Positions 52,252-61,979 are shown, numbered from the stretch's first letter. The stretch is 64,000 nucleotides of DNA from Actinomycetota bacterium (GCA_018333515.1 JAGXSZ010000006.1:1-64000), one strand, 5' to 3'. Notes: generated by a model not told the origin, from the sequence alone. Numbers and translations are program-made.

Positions 52252-54405
52252 CTATATGCTCTGTCTAAGCTCGGCAATTAGGGGGGAGTTCGGGTATTTG
52301 CCCGCGCCGGCGTCGAAGACCTCCGCTGCGAGGCCTATCTCACCTTGTTTTATGAGGGTGCGACCTAACAGTACGAAGAGCCCGAGTTCTTCGACTCCTC
52401 TATGCAACGCTTCAAAGAAAAAAGTCTTAGCCTCCTCGAAGAACTCGTTGTCGAACGCAGTGCTGCCAAGGATATAAAAAGACTCTCCATCGGCGCTTCC
52501 GCTTTCGTACGCGTGAATCAACTCCTCGACAGCGATTTCGTTATAGCCTGCATCATAATATATCTTCCCAAGGAATAGACTGCTCTCGCCCGGCGACAGG
52601 CCGAACTCGTCTAATAGGGCTACGGCTTTTTCGAAGACGTCCAGATTTTTCAGCTCTAAGAGTTTTCCCATAAGGTCGGCGACAATTTCCAGTGCGCTAT
52701 CTTTCTCGGCATCATTCAGCGAAATCGAAGAGGCCTGTCCCTTCGATAGGGAAGCGACCGATCGATAAATCGCGTGAACCAAAGCAAAATCTTCGATGCT
52801 TTTGATGAGGTCGATGGCCTCGATCGCTCGCTTACTATCTCCGATGAGCATATAGCAGACCGACTTGTTTGCGCATGCCGCGGAGTAATGTCGGCTCGAT
52901 ATCGCGACCTTATCGAACTCAGCGATCGCCTCCTTGAAATACCCCAGATTAAACAAGCATTCCCCCTTAAGGAGCGCCGTTTGCGAGGGCGCGGAACCTC
53001 TTTCCGCTAGTCGTTCTATATATATCAGGCCTATATCGTAATAGCCGGTTTGGCTAAATAGAAGCGATAAGGAAGAAAGCACGGCCTCGGATGCCGGGTC
53101 AACCTGCGACTCTAAAATTTGCCTGACATTTTCCGGCCCGTTTTTGCGCATTAGAAGCAGTCCTAAATCATACGCGGCCCGGCCATACCCGGCATTCAAC
53201 GCCAGGGCTTTTTCATAATAACATATAGCCTTCGCCTCGTTGCCGAGGGCCAAACATGTTCGGGCGGCCATGTACGCCGCCATATAACTACCGACGCCTG
53301 AATGGCCGTAATAGAGACTTCTTCGCGAACCCATCGTCAAGCAAGCCTCAAAACACGTTGAGGCCGATGCGTAGTCCCGCTCCTCGAAATGGACCAAGCC
53401 CTCCAAGTAGAATAGATCCGCATATTCCGGATAAGCGTCTTGAGCATCCCTGAGCAGCTTGAGTGCCTCGCGGTGCCGGCCCAGTCCCTTAAGACACAGC
53501 GACATGTTACTCACGAGCCTCGCGGCGTTTTGAATATCCGAACCCGCGAGATTCGCGAAAGCACGCTTGTAAGTCTCGAGCGCTCTCTTGAAGTCACCCT
53601 GCGCTAAGTAATCGACCCCGACCTTGATTCGAATACTCGAATCGCCCGAGCCGTCATCCGGCTCGCCTACAATAAACCTAAGGTCACGCTGCGCCTTACC
53701 GGTGTTTGGTCTATTCAGATAGCTGAAATTATTGACCCTGACCTCCGCGACACCAACACTCGGGTCGTTAGGGCCGGCGCTCGCCTTTAACTGCTCCTTG
53801 CCTCCGTCAGCGAAACGATACTCCGATTTGTTCCGCCAAAGACTGAAGGAAAGATTTGAAACGGCGCCATCTTCCTCATGCTCCCCGATGTAATATATCT
53901 CACTAAGATAGAATCGACTACGATCAATGTCTTGAATCAATTCAGCCAGCCTCGATACGTCCTCCGCTATCAACTCTTCATCGGCGTCGAGAAAGAGCAC
54001 CCAGTCGCAGGTAGCGTTCTCCAGGCAGATGTTGCCGGCTTCCGACCAACTGTTGTTCCACGGGTGGAAAAATACCTTCGCGCCATAACTCCGCGCGATC
54101 TCTACGGTCTGATCGGATGAGCCGGTATCGACAATAATAATCTCGTTCGCTACGTCTTTGATGCTCTCCAAACTCCGTGCGATATTGGTTTCGTCATTTC
54201 TGACTATCATCGCTACCGATAGCGACGCAAGCTCGATATGCTTATCCGGAAATCGCCAAGGCTCCCGCATGAAGCGTGTGGCAAAGACCTCTATCGGGTC
54301 GCTTTCTCCCAAATCATCCGCCGGGAAACCCGGGGCTGTGCTCGTGAGGCCAAAAGCTAAACCGCAATCGCTCGTTCTCTCGTCGTCTAGCTTTTTACCA
54401 GGCAC
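52252..54405 (-). CDS. Family 2 glycosyltransferase with TPR repeats
   Basis: A 717-residue protein. After a 60-residue lead, a GT-A domain (about 62-260) begins SLSVAMIVRNDETNIARSLE, with GSSDQT and the metal motif DAD (140-142, in FLDADEE). Residues about 265-710 are TPR-like helical repeats, such as GDFKRALETYKRAFANLAGS. Such proteins near flagellin genes usually glycosylate flagellin, which is inferred here. Start GTG 54405 with GGGGGG 7 nt upstream, overlapping the previous gene by 19 nt. Confidence 0.87.
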   Translation of the reverse strand: MPGKKLDDERTSDCGLAFGLTSTAPGFPADDLGESDPIEVFATRFMREPWRFPDKHIELASLSVAMIVRNDETNIARSLESIKDVANEIIIVDTGSSDQTVEIARSYGAKVFFHPWNNSWSEAGNICLENATCDWVLFLDADEELIAEDVSRLAELIQDIDRSRFYLSEIYYIGEHEEDGAVSNLSFSLWRNKSEYRFADGGKEQLKASAGPNDPSVGVAEVRVNNFSYLNRPNTGKAQRDLRFIVGEPDDGSGDSSIRIKVGVDYLAQGDFKRALETYKRAFANLAGSDIQNAARLVSNMSLCLKGLGRHREALKLLRDAQDAYPEYADLFYLEGLVHFEERDYASASTCFEACLTMGSRRSLYYGHSGVGSYMAAYMAARTCLALGNEAKAICYYEKALALNAGYGRAAYDLGLLLMRKNGPENVRQILESQVDPASEAVLSSLSLLFSQTGYYDIGLIYIERLAERGSAPSQTALLKGECLFNLGYFKEAIAEFDKVAISSRHYSAACANKSVCYMLIGDSKRAIEAIDLIKSIEDFALVHAIYRSVASLSKGQASSISLNDAEKDSALEIVADLMGKLLELKNLDVFEKAVALLDEFGLSPGESSLFLGKIYYDAGYNEIAVEELIHAYESGSADGESFYILGSTAFDNEFFEEAKTFFFEALHRGVEELGLFVLLGRTLIKQGEIGLAAEVFDAGAGKYPNSPLIAELRQSI

Positions 54406-56210
54406 AAGCCCACCCCCCCTCTATCGTCGGCCCTAACCTTTTTAGCTACCATCATATAATGAGAGTATTGAATCTCGGCGGTCAGGCTCTCCGCCGCCAC
54501 ATTCAACGGTTTGATGCTCTTCATGAAAGCGCTAGCCTCATCGGAGTCGACACGCCCATTGGTGATCCCCTCTACGGCTTCGATCTCAAATCCCGCCAAT
54601 TTGAAGATATAAACGATTTCGCGCAGGGTAAACGATTTGGGATGGGTCCCGTCCAAAGTGCCGCTACCGCTATAGCGCCAACAACCCTTCAGGAAGTCCT
54701 TGATTACCGGCAAAAACAATGTGTTGGGAATGGACGCTATAATCCTGCCGCTTGCGGTCAAGAAGTTCCCCTGCTTCGACAACGCCCGCCAGGGCTCCCG
54801 CAAGTTCTCCAGCACCCCCCTATAGATAATGCAATCAAAGAAATTACTCCTAAACGGAAGCTCCACTTCTTCTATATTACCTATAATAACCTTGTCGAGG
54901 CGGTCGATGGCCTTGTTCGCGACGACCTCGTTCTCTTCAACGCCGAAAATCTCCTTAACACCTTTCGACCTCAAAATATCGCTAAGGAGTCCCTCACCGC
55001 ATCCAATCTCCAGAACCCTCTTTGCCTCGACCGGCACGGTCCTCGCAATAATCTCGTCATCTCTTCGGGAATTAAACCTGTTTTTTTCATAGGTATGCGC
55101 CTTATCGTTGTTTACGGACGCGACGGCATCTCGAATCAGCATCCCGCTATCTCTGTGTAACGCATGCTCCAGTATAAACTCTAGCCTTTTGACATAAGTG
55201 TGCTCTTTTAAACATCGCTCACGTGCGAGACGAGCCATTTCTTCTCTTTCGTCAGAATGCTCTAAGTAATACGCGATTTTATCGGCCAACTCAACGGGCG
55301 ATGTGAAGATATCGACCTCTCTGCCGACCTCAAAGTATCTTTCAAGATTGGGCGATACGCTCTCGATTAGCTGGAAGCCGCCACTGGCCGCAATCTCGAA
55401 GGTCTTGTGCTCCGGCGAAGAGCGCACGATATCGCATTCTTGCCCGTTGACTCGGAGCGTCAAATCGCGGTTGCCCCGCGGATTTAGATTTATCTTCGCA
55501 TTCGAATAGTATCTCGCCCTATCCGCGGCGTATATCGCCCGGTTAGAAATCGACTTATTAAGCATATGCGCGGATTTTAACGCGTCCCATCGCTCACCTA
55601 AGATTCTCGTTCGAACATCGCCGTCGATAAGAAAACCGGCTATCGCATCGATAACCTCGGCGGAGCCGCCATCGGCGGAGCCGATAACGCACACGTCAAA
55701 CTCAAAATGAGAAGCGGGCTGTTTCTTAAAGACACCCGGGAATGCCGCTTGTGGTAAGTAAGCTACATTCGCGCAACCGGCATCGAGGTAAATTTCGACG
55801 AGGTTCGACTCGAATGTGAATACGTAGTCGTAAACATACGAATACTTAAGTGTCTCGTCCGCTCCATTGTCGTCCAAAACCCACAATACGACTACGGCTC
55901 CCATTTTTTGCATCGACCGAACGGTCATCGGCGGCAGAAAACAGCCTTGGGTAGCCAGAACCAAATCGGGCTCAAAATCAGAGACGAGCTGGAGAAGCGG
56001 AGCGGCTGAATGCCTATAGAGTTGATTAGATGAATAGTCTATGTCATATGCTGTTTTAGCATGGTTAAACGCATCGTCGAAGAATTTGATGTGAGCGGCA
56101 AAATCGAACAACCTGTAATCGACGCCCATATCGCGGAGGGTTAAATCGATATACCTATCAAACGGTTTATCAGCCGAATCCAAGCCGGAGTTAACGAATA
56201 CGACCTTCAC
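54387..56210 (-). CDS. CgeB-like glycosyltransferase fused to a SAM methyltransferase
   Basis: A 607-residue fusion. Residues about 1-355 resemble the CgeB/DUF3880 glycosyltransferase group (FEPDLVLATQGCFLPPMTV; NLNPRGNRDLTLRV; SPEHKTFEIAASGGFQLIES; EMARLARERCLKEHTYVKRL). Residues about 380-590 are a class I methyltransferase (VLEIGCGEGLLSDIL, then FDCIIYRGVLENLREP). GTG 56210 has AAGGGG 6 nt upstream; the frame extends to TTG 56228. With the next gene it likely builds and methylates a flagellin glycan (inference). Confidence 0.87.
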   Translation of the reverse strand: MKVVFVNSGLDSADKPFDRYIDLTLRDMGVDYRLFDFAAHIKFFDDAFNHAKTAYDIDYSSNQLYRHSAAPLLQLVSDFEPDLVLATQGCFLPPMTVRSMQKMGAVVVLWVLDDNGADETLKYSYVYDYVFTFESNLVEIYLDAGCANVAYLPQAAFPGVFKKQPASHFEFDVCVIGSADGGSAEVIDAIAGFLIDGDVRTRILGERWDALKSAHMLNKSISNRAIYAADRARYYSNAKINLNPRGNRDLTLRVNGQECDIVRSSPEHKTFEIAASGGFQLIESVSPNLERYFEVGREVDIFTSPVELADKIAYYLEHSDEREEMARLARERCLKEHTYVKRLEFILEHALHRDSGMLIRDAVASVNNDKAHTYEKNRFNSRRDDEIIARTVPVEAKRVLEIGCGEGLLSDILRSKGVKEIFGVEENEVVANKAIDRLDKVIIGNIEEVELPFRSNFFDCIIYRGVLENLREPWRALSKQGNFLTASGRIIASIPNTLFLPVIKDFLKGCWRYSGSGTLDGTHPKSFTLREIVYIFKLAGFEIEAVEGITNGRVDSDEASAFMKSIKPLNVAAESLTAEIQYSHYMMVAKKVRADDRGGVGLCLVKS

Positions 56211-56350
56211 CTGCAACCCCTTCTTCAACCACTTCTAGACAAAGACTTTAATTACCGCTGCGATATATGAGTCGCAAAATCCCTGAAACCATAATGTACC
56301 CATGTTATCAAAAATCCATAACAGAAGCGACACATTCCGACAACACGTAA

Positions 56351-56374
56351 CCACCTTAGAAAATCCTAAGGTGG
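56351..56374 (-). terminator. Terminator hairpin after fliS
   Basis: CCACCTTAG (56351-56359) and CTAAGGTGG (56366-56374), a perfect 9-bp stem with a 6-nt loop, 29 bp after the fliS stop. The downstream sequence TTACGTGTT is only partly T-rich. Confidence 0.7.
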
Positions 56375-56403
56375 CCAGAGGGTGTGCTTGATTTTTGAGA
56401 AGC

Positions 56404-56778
56404 TTAGCGAATCTCTCGCCAAGCGGTCCTTAGCTCTTTTAGCAGCGCTTCGATTTGCCGTATCTTCGCGGCATCGTTAGTGATATTGGCAATCGTCAGT
56501 TCCTTTTGCATATACAGGTAGAGGCTCTGCAAGCTTTCCGCGATCTCCCCGCCGGCCTCATGGTCGAGCGAGGCTAGAAGTTCCTCGACAATCGCCATCG
56601 TCCTCGTAATGTATTGCGTTTTTTGAGAGACGTTATTATCTTTCATGCTGAGCGACGCTTTATTGAGAAACCCTATGGCTCCATCATAGAGAAGAATGAC
56701 GAGGTCGAGAGGTGTTGTCGATGTGTTGACCATGGCATGCGTATATGCGTTTTGCGCGTAAGCCGTATTTGGCATCAT
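56404..56778 (-). CDS. fliS: Flagellin export chaperone FliS
   Basis: Binds the flagellin C-terminus and keeps it export-ready; in Bacillus it also helps FliW control. The 124 residues show AYAQNAYTHAMVNTSTTPLDLVILLYDGAI at the front. It overlaps the fliD stop. Confidence 0.96.
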   Translation of the reverse strand: MMPNTAYAQNAYTHAMVNTSTTPLDLVILLYDGAIGFLNKASLSMKDNNVSQKTQYITRTMAIVEELLASLDHEAGGEIAESLQSLYLYMQKELTIANITNDAAKIRQIEALLKELRTAWREIR

Positions 56779-58193
56779 TATTTACTGCCTCCGATACTCT
56801 TTATCTGTGTTTGCAGCTGGGTTAAGTAATTTCCCTGACCTTGAAGTTGCGCCAACTGCCGGTCGAGGTTTTCAAATTTCTTTCTGAGCATTTTTTCGGT
56901 CTTGCTTAACCGGAGTTCCATATCGGACCCGCGCTTGGTTATGACCTTGATCGTCGCCCGGTATCCGTCTTGCTTGTCGGGAATAGCGGTCTTGATATAG
57001 CTGTCGAGTTTCGATTCCAGGCTCGTACCCATAGTGTTGAGCATCTTGGTCACATCTGCCGTACTCGCCGACAGCTTACTGTCGAACTTTGCGGCATCAA
57101 AGCTCATCACGCCATATTTGTCTACCGAGACGCCGATATCGGCCAGGGTCAACCCGCTGTAAGCGTTGCTTGTCAGCCCTCGCAGTTCGGAGTAGACCGT
57201 GTTGACGACATTGTCGGTGCGAAGCAAGCCCTTGCCGGTCGAGCCGCCCCGAAGATCTTTTACGGTGCCCATCAGGTTGTTGTAGGCCCCGGTAAGCGCG
57301 GTCATCTTCGCTTTAAGCGCGTCTCTATCCATCGAAACATCGAGCGCGAGCGTGCCGCCCGCCGAATCTTTCTTAAGGCTCAAAGTGACACCGGAAATGA
57401 CATTCGTTATCGTATTCGATGAGTTGGTCACGGCAAGACCATTTACGGTAAGCGAGGCGTCCCTGGCTGCCTGAGATTGGGTCATATTCATAACGCCGGC
57501 GGTAGGATTCCCGGCGGCGTCATAGCTGGTGGGATTGAACGCGAGCCTCGATAGCCCGATTAAATCCGTCTCCGCGGCTTCGCCGAACACGCCGTTATTA
57601 TCTTCGTCGACGAGCACCGAGATTCTGTTTGAAGCTCCGGTCGTTGTCGAAGTTAATATCAACCGGTGTCCTGTCCCGTCATTCAAAATAGAAGCCTTGA
57701 CGCCGGCATTGGCGCTGTTTACGGCATTGCGCACGCCGGCCAACGTGTTGTTATTGGCATCTATGGTTATGGTAACGGGATCCGCCGCGCCGACCTGGAT
57801 CTTAAGTTTCTGTACGGCATGCGTAGTTAGATCGGCCACGGCGGCTGTCTCCGAGGTGAAAGCCGCCGAATAAATACTCTGCACGCTCGCGATATTATTG
57901 ACCTTGATATTATGGAGAGCGGCGACCGCGTCGGTCGTCGCGGACGCGGTAAAGACGTTGCTGTCTTGCGAGACCGCCTTCATGCTTATGAGGCTGCTTC
58001 CTTTGATCGCGGTCATCGAACTCTTAAAACCCGAAAGAGCCGAGAGCATCGTGCCCAACCCGCTGATCTTCGCTTGGTAGCCGGCTTCTTTTTTCTGTAG
58101 CCGGACGAGCGGCTGGCGCTCGACCTGCATGAGACCTTTGATCATACTTTCGACGTCCAAGCCCGAATAGATCCCTGAAGTCGCTAAAGCCAT
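56778..58193 (-). CDS. fliD: Flagellar filament cap protein FliD
   Basis: Caps the filament and drives flagellin folding. The 471 residues have the N-terminal FliD motif SGLDVESMIKGLMQVERQPL (about 9-28) with coiled coils at both ends (about 33-60, 420-465). It sits 6 bp before flaG's end in the usual flaG-fliD-fliS order. Confidence 0.96.
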   Translation of the reverse strand: MALATSGIYSGLDVESMIKGLMQVERQPLVRLQKKEAGYQAKISGLGTMLSALSGFKSSMTAIKGSSLISMKAVSQDSNVFTASATTDAVAALHNIKVNNIASVQSIYSAAFTSETAAVADLTTHAVQKLKIQVGAADPVTITIDANNNTLAGVRNAVNSANAGVKASILNDGTGHRLILTSTTTGASNRISVLVDEDNNGVFGEAAETDLIGLSRLAFNPTSYDAAGNPTAGVMNMTQSQAARDASLTVNGLAVTNSSNTITNVISGVTLSLKKDSAGGTLALDVSMDRDALKAKMTALTGAYNNLMGTVKDLRGGSTGKGLLRTDNVVNTVYSELRGLTSNAYSGLTLADIGVSVDKYGVMSFDAAKFDSKLSASTADVTKMLNTMGTSLESKLDSYIKTAIPDKQDGYRATIKVITKRGSDMELRLSKTEKMLRKKFENLDRQLAQLQGQGNYLTQLQTQIKSIGGSK

Positions 58194-58199
58194 GATACA

Positions 58200-58517
58200 C
58201 TACACCTCTCTATCAACAAGATGTTCGATGATTTTCCGGACATGCTCAGCCGCCGCGATCATCTCTTTCGACGGAATCTGCTTTGTTACATCGCCTTTTT
58301 CGTCTATGAATTGGATAACCGTTTGCTTGTTGTCTAAAAGCTTGAAGACCGCTTTGTTGCTGGGAGCCTTCTCGATTTCAGGCTTAGGGTCCGCTTTAGG
58401 CTGTTTGCCTGCCCTTGCCGCCATGTCGGCACGCTGAAGTTTGGGCGACTCGGCGAGTGCGGTAATCCGCTTTATCTTTAAGCTCAAATCGGTTGAACCT
58501 ATCTTCCACATTTCCAT
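58200..58517 (-). CDS. flaG: FlaG-family protein
   Basis: A 105-residue protein of the FlaG family, linked to filament length control. The C-terminal half has the family pattern KLLDNKQTVIQFIDEKGDVTKQIPSKEM. The first ATG (58517) lies 5 nt after a large palindrome that would bury its SD, so expression may be tuned by that structure. Confidence 0.87.
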   Translation of the reverse strand: MEMWKIGSTDLSLKIKRITALAESPKLQRADMAARAGKQPKADPKPEIEKAPSNKAVFKLLDNKQTVIQFIDEKGDVTKQIPSKEMIAAAEHVRKIIEHLVDREV

Positions 58518-58522
58518 AGTAT

Positions 58523-58552
58523 TTGAAGGGAGGGCTTAAGCCCTCCCTTCAA
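58523..58552 (-). terminator. Perfect 30-bp palindrome between flagellin and flaG
   Basis: A fully palindromic 30-bp sequence (arms TTGAAGGGAGGGC and its complement around TTAA), 10 bp after the flagellin stop. It lacks a T-run, but would fold into a very stable hairpin that could stop or protect the flagellin transcript and lower flaG readthrough. Confidence 0.75.
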
Positions 58553-58562
58553 CCCTCCAAAT

Positions 58563-59993
58563 CTACCTGCCGCCCAACAGGGAGAGTACGTTCTGAGGCA
58601 ATGAATTCGCCTGAGTAAGTACTGAGATACCAGCCTGCTGGAGAATTTGTGATTTAGTGATGTTCGCTGCTTCAGCCGCGAAGTCGGCATCCATGATGCG
58701 CGAGTGGGCTGCCGTGATGTTCTCGAGAACGTTCGACAAGTTCGAATTGGTCGACTCGAACCTGTTCAAGATAGCGCCGAGTTCCGCTCTCATGGTCGTG
58801 ATGACCTGGAGCGCGGAGTCGACTCTCTTCATCGCATCGTTGGCTTTGTCCGCGGTTGTAACGTTTACGCTGTTAAGAGTCGTGCTGTCTTTCGCGATAA
58901 CAGCGCTCGCGCCGAAACCGAGCCTGTTGTTCGCATCGGTCACGGTGATGTTGTTAGCTGCCGAGAGCTTGATGAAACCGCGGGTCTGGGTTGTGCCGGC
59001 GGCGAATGCTACCGTATCGGCGAGGCCGGCGTCTACCTTGGTAGCGGTCAGGTCGATATTGCGACCATCCGACGCGGTAAGCGCGATATTGGTGCCGTCA
59101 AGGGTCGCCGTGACACCCGTCTCGGTGGAGTACAGGTTGATCCGATCCATGAGCGCGGCTTGCGAGACGCTGGTTATGCCTGAGTAAGACGCGACGACCA
59201 CGGTGTTGATGGTGAGCGAGTAAGAGTCACCCGCGTTATCCATGGTAACGCCCGCGCTGGCGGTATTGGAAAGCCTGGTTCCGGATACGGCTGACGCGGT
59301 CACGCCGGTTATGCCGCTCGAATTAATCGCCAGCGCTTTCGCGTAAGCACTGCTGGCGGCCTGGCCCTTACCCGAGCCCACTACGGAGTCGGCTACGCGG
59401 ACGCCGTTGATCTGGACGTTATCGCCGACTACTATGCCGTTGGCATCGACAGCCGTACCAGCGGTCTGCTCGGCGATTTGACCGATTTGCGTGACCCTAA
59501 GGCCGGTCGTCATAGAGAGCGCGATGGTCTGGCCGGATGAGGCGCCAACCTGGAATGTCTTGGTGCCGAGGGTACCGTCGAGCAATGTCTGGTTGTTGAA
59601 CTGCGTCTGGGTAGCGATCCTGTCCATCTCTTGGAGAAGTTGCTGGACCTCTTTGTCGGTCGCGCCGCGGTCCAACGATGTGTTGGTCGCGTTGGCCGAC
59701 TGGACTGCCAGCTCCCTGACCCTCTGGAGGGCGTTGGTCATCTCATCGATGGCGCCCTCAGCGGTCTGCACCATCGAAACCGCGTCGTTCGCGTTTCTGA
59801 TAGCTTGGTTAAGACCTCTGATCTGTGACGACATTCTCACTGCGATAGCGAGACCGGCTGCGTCGTCTTTTGCGGAGTTGATGCGAAGACCCGAAGATAG
59901 CCTCTGCATCGCTGTCTGGAGCGGCATGAGGGTCTTACTTAGGTTCCTCTGTGCGTTGAGTGATTGCATGTTTGTGTTGATTACTAAAGCCAT
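58563..59993 (-). CDS. fliC: Flagellin
   Basis: The filament subunit. From ATG 59993 (AAGGAGG SD) it has 476 residues: the N-terminal D0/D1 helix MALVINTNMQSLNAQRNL, SSGLRINSAKDDAAGLAIAV, a variable central part (about 180-385) and the C-terminal helix with AAHSRIMDADFAAEAANITKSQ and VLSLLGGR. The leader after csrA is about 177 nt and contains several GGA motifs, including those in the SD, consistent with CsrA repression relieved by FliW. Confidence 0.97.
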   Translation of the reverse strand: MALVINTNMQSLNAQRNLSKTLMPLQTAMQRLSSGLRINSAKDDAAGLAIAVRMSSQIRGLNQAIRNANDAVSMVQTAEGAIDEMTNALQRVRELAVQSANATNTSLDRGATDKEVQQLLQEMDRIATQTQFNNQTLLDGTLGTKTFQVGASSGQTIALSMTTGLRVTQIGQIAEQTAGTAVDANGIVVGDNVQINGVRVADSVVGSGKGQAASSAYAKALAINSSGITGVTASAVSGTRLSNTASAGVTMDNAGDSYSLTINTVVVASYSGITSVSQAALMDRINLYSTETGVTATLDGTNIALTASDGRNIDLTATKVDAGLADTVAFAAGTTQTRGFIKLSAANNITVTDANNRLGFGASAVIAKDSTTLNSVNVTTADKANDAMKRVDSALQVITTMRAELGAILNRFESTNSNLSNVLENITAAHSRIMDADFAAEAANITKSQILQQAGISVLTQANSLPQNVLSLLGGR

Positions 59994-60170
59994 TCTTGTT
60001 TCCTCCTTGAATTTCCTCTGTTTATTTGGCATCCTTGCCATTGCCGTCCGTAACCGAGAGTGCCCTTTCCGGCCGGCCGGTGCCCGAAAAGATCCTCCCT
60101 GAACAGGACTGGACTTAACAGTTATATCGTCAGCTTTTTAAAGTTTCTCCACAAAATCAAGGAGGTTTTT

Positions 60171-60407
60171 TTAAGAAATATCTTTGGCGAGAAGGTCACT
60201 TAGGTTCTGGAGGGCGTCTTTAGATGTGGAAGCGGCGCGGTCATTCTCCTCAAGAATAGCCTTGTATATCTCCTGGCGGTAGACGGGGATATTCTTAGGA
60301 GCTTTGATGCCGATTTTAACGTGGTCGTCTTTTACCTCGACTATGAAGACCTCGATATCGTTGCCTATGTTAATACTCTCGTTGATCTTCCTGGTAAGAA
60401 CCAGCAC
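60171..60407 (-). CDS. csrA: Carbon storage regulator CsrA
   Basis: RNA-binding translational repressor of flagellin in Gram-positive bacteria. The 78 residues show MLVLTRKINESINIGNDIEV and KIGIKAPKNIPVYRQEIY, with the key R44 equivalent. It is 8 bp after fliW, its protein antagonist. Confidence 0.97.
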   Translation of the reverse strand: MLVLTRKINESINIGNDIEVFIVEVKDDHVKIGIKAPKNIPVYRQEIYKAILEENDRAASTSKDALQNLSDLLAKDIS

Positions 60408-60415
60408 TCTTCCTC

Positions 60416-60940
60416 CTAGGCTTCTGATATCAGCGGATGCTTAGTCATATAGCCATCATAAGCCAAAATAACCTGAATTGCTAAGTTATTGCGAAGATTA
60501 ATGATTATGGGCGCGGTGAGATTGGCGGTGATCTTTTTCGGGTCGCCCGGGATGGTCAAAATAGACAAAACCAAAAGTGATGCTTCGCAATCGGCTTCGC
60601 CTTCTTCCGCGGCTTCAAGCTTCTCCAAATCCCACTCGCTTATGGCCGGGTTATAGTCTTTAAAATATGCCCAGGGCTCAATTACGACAAAAGCGACATC
60701 CGCCAACTCAGTCGATTGAAGCCAGGCCAGCGGGCTGTTTTCCTTATGCGGTATCAAGACAAATTCCTTCGCGTCGGGAAACCCCGGTATGCTCTCGACA
60801 AATCGTATTATTTTGTCCTCATCTATCTCGACTACTCCAAATCTGGTGGTCGCAAACTTCACTCTGGACGTCATTTCAACCTTTGCCATAATTTTTTCGG
60901 GAGCCTCTTCGGGCATCAACGATACAGTTCGGGCATCCAT
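60416..60940 (-). CDS. fliW: Flagellar assembly factor FliW
   Basis: Binds flagellin and, when free, CsrA; the partner switch tunes flagellin translation. The 174 residues show ATTRFGVVEIDEDKIIRFVE and IPGFPDAKEFVLIPHKENSP. ATG 60940 with GAGGAG upstream. It follows flgL by 133 bp. Confidence 0.96.
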   Translation of the reverse strand: MDARTVSLMPEEAPEKIMAKVEMTSRVKFATTRFGVVEIDEDKIIRFVESIPGFPDAKEFVLIPHKENSPLAWLQSTELADVAFVVIEPWAYFKDYNPAISEWDLEKLEAAEEGEADCEASLLVLSILTIPGDPKKITANLTAPIIINLRNNLAIQVILAYDGYMTKHPLISEA

Positions 60941-61073
60941 AGGTGTCTCCTCTGTTTAATAATATTAACGCTAATAGCTCGTTTGTTAAACGACTTCCAT
61001 CTATTTTGTTTACTCCGCGGACGCGCAGTTTGGCGATAGCGCTTATACCCCGCGCCGCTCTTATCCTCAAAAG

Positions 61074-61967
61074 CTATCTCAAGAAGTCGATGAGCGACTT
61101 CTGTATGGACATGCTCCCGGTCATAAGCGCCGACTGGTACACATTCTCTTCGGCCTTCAGCCTGACCACTACCTCGGCGAAATCAGCGTCCTCGACGCTA
61201 CTTAAGATCTCCGTCAGGTTTAGGCTGTCCTCCATATGTCTATCGTTCGCGAAATCCAAGCGGTTCAGCCTCGCCCCGACAACCGCCAGAGAATCCGTAA
61301 TCGCATCGAGCGCGTTATCTATAAGGCTGGTAGAGGCCGATACCGACGCGAAATTACCCGCGCGAAGGTGCGCGCCGAGGTCGAGTAAGACCTGAAAAAC
61401 ATCGGTCGCTCCCTTAAAGACGGTATTTCCGGCGAGGTTTACCTTGATGGTCGCCCCCTTGCCGATATCGTAATCGATAGTGTTGCCGTCTCCGTTATAG
61501 TTCACAGCAGGCGCCGGCGCGCTTACCTGAGTAAACGGTGCCGTCGTCGTCCTTTGCCCCGAGAAGATATATCTTCCGGCAACGTTGGCATTCCCGATAT
61601 TGACCATATCGGCCACTATCGAATCCACCTCGTTCGCGATTTTGTTCAGCTCGCTTTGGCCGAGCGTGCCGTTGGCGCCCATAACAGCCAGCTCTTTAGC
61701 CCGGTACATAAGCTCAGTGGCGTTTCGCATCGATACGTCCGCGGTCGATAGCCACGTGATGCTGTCGTCGACATTGCGCGCATACTGCTCGATCTCCTTA
61801 ACGGACGACCTAAAGCTGAGCGATTTATTGACAGCGGCCGGGTCATCGGAGGGGCGGCGATTTATCTTGCCCGAAGCTAACTGCGCCTGATACTTCTCAA
61901 TGCGGCCATATGAGGCGGATATGTTGTTAAGTATCGTGTTGGAAAGCATATTCTGGGTAACTCTCAT
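61074..61967 (-). CDS. flgL: Flagellar hook-associated protein 3 (FlgL)
   Basis: Hook-filament junction protein. The 297 residues have the flagellin-like N-terminus MRVTQNMLSNTILNNISASY and RPSDDPAAVNKSLSFRSS, and the C-terminal VEDADFAEVVVRLKAEE. 12 bp after flgK. Confidence 0.96.
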   Translation of the reverse strand: MRVTQNMLSNTILNNISASYGRIEKYQAQLASGKINRRPSDDPAAVNKSLSFRSSVKEIEQYARNVDDSITWLSTADVSMRNATELMYRAKELAVMGANGTLGQSELNKIANEVDSIVADMVNIGNANVAGRYIFSGQRTTTAPFTQVSAPAPAVNYNGDGNTIDYDIGKGATIKVNLAGNTVFKGATDVFQVLLDLGAHLRAGNFASVSASTSLIDNALDAITDSLAVVGARLNRLDFANDRHMEDSLNLTEILSSVEDADFAEVVVRLKAEENVYQSALMTGSMSIQKSLIDFLR

Positions 61968-61979
61968 CTACTTCTCCCC

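Noticed and set aside
60876-61070. 64-codon frame overlapping the start of fliW
   Set aside because: About a third overlaps fliW out of frame, no SD, and no known family; more likely the leader of fliW.
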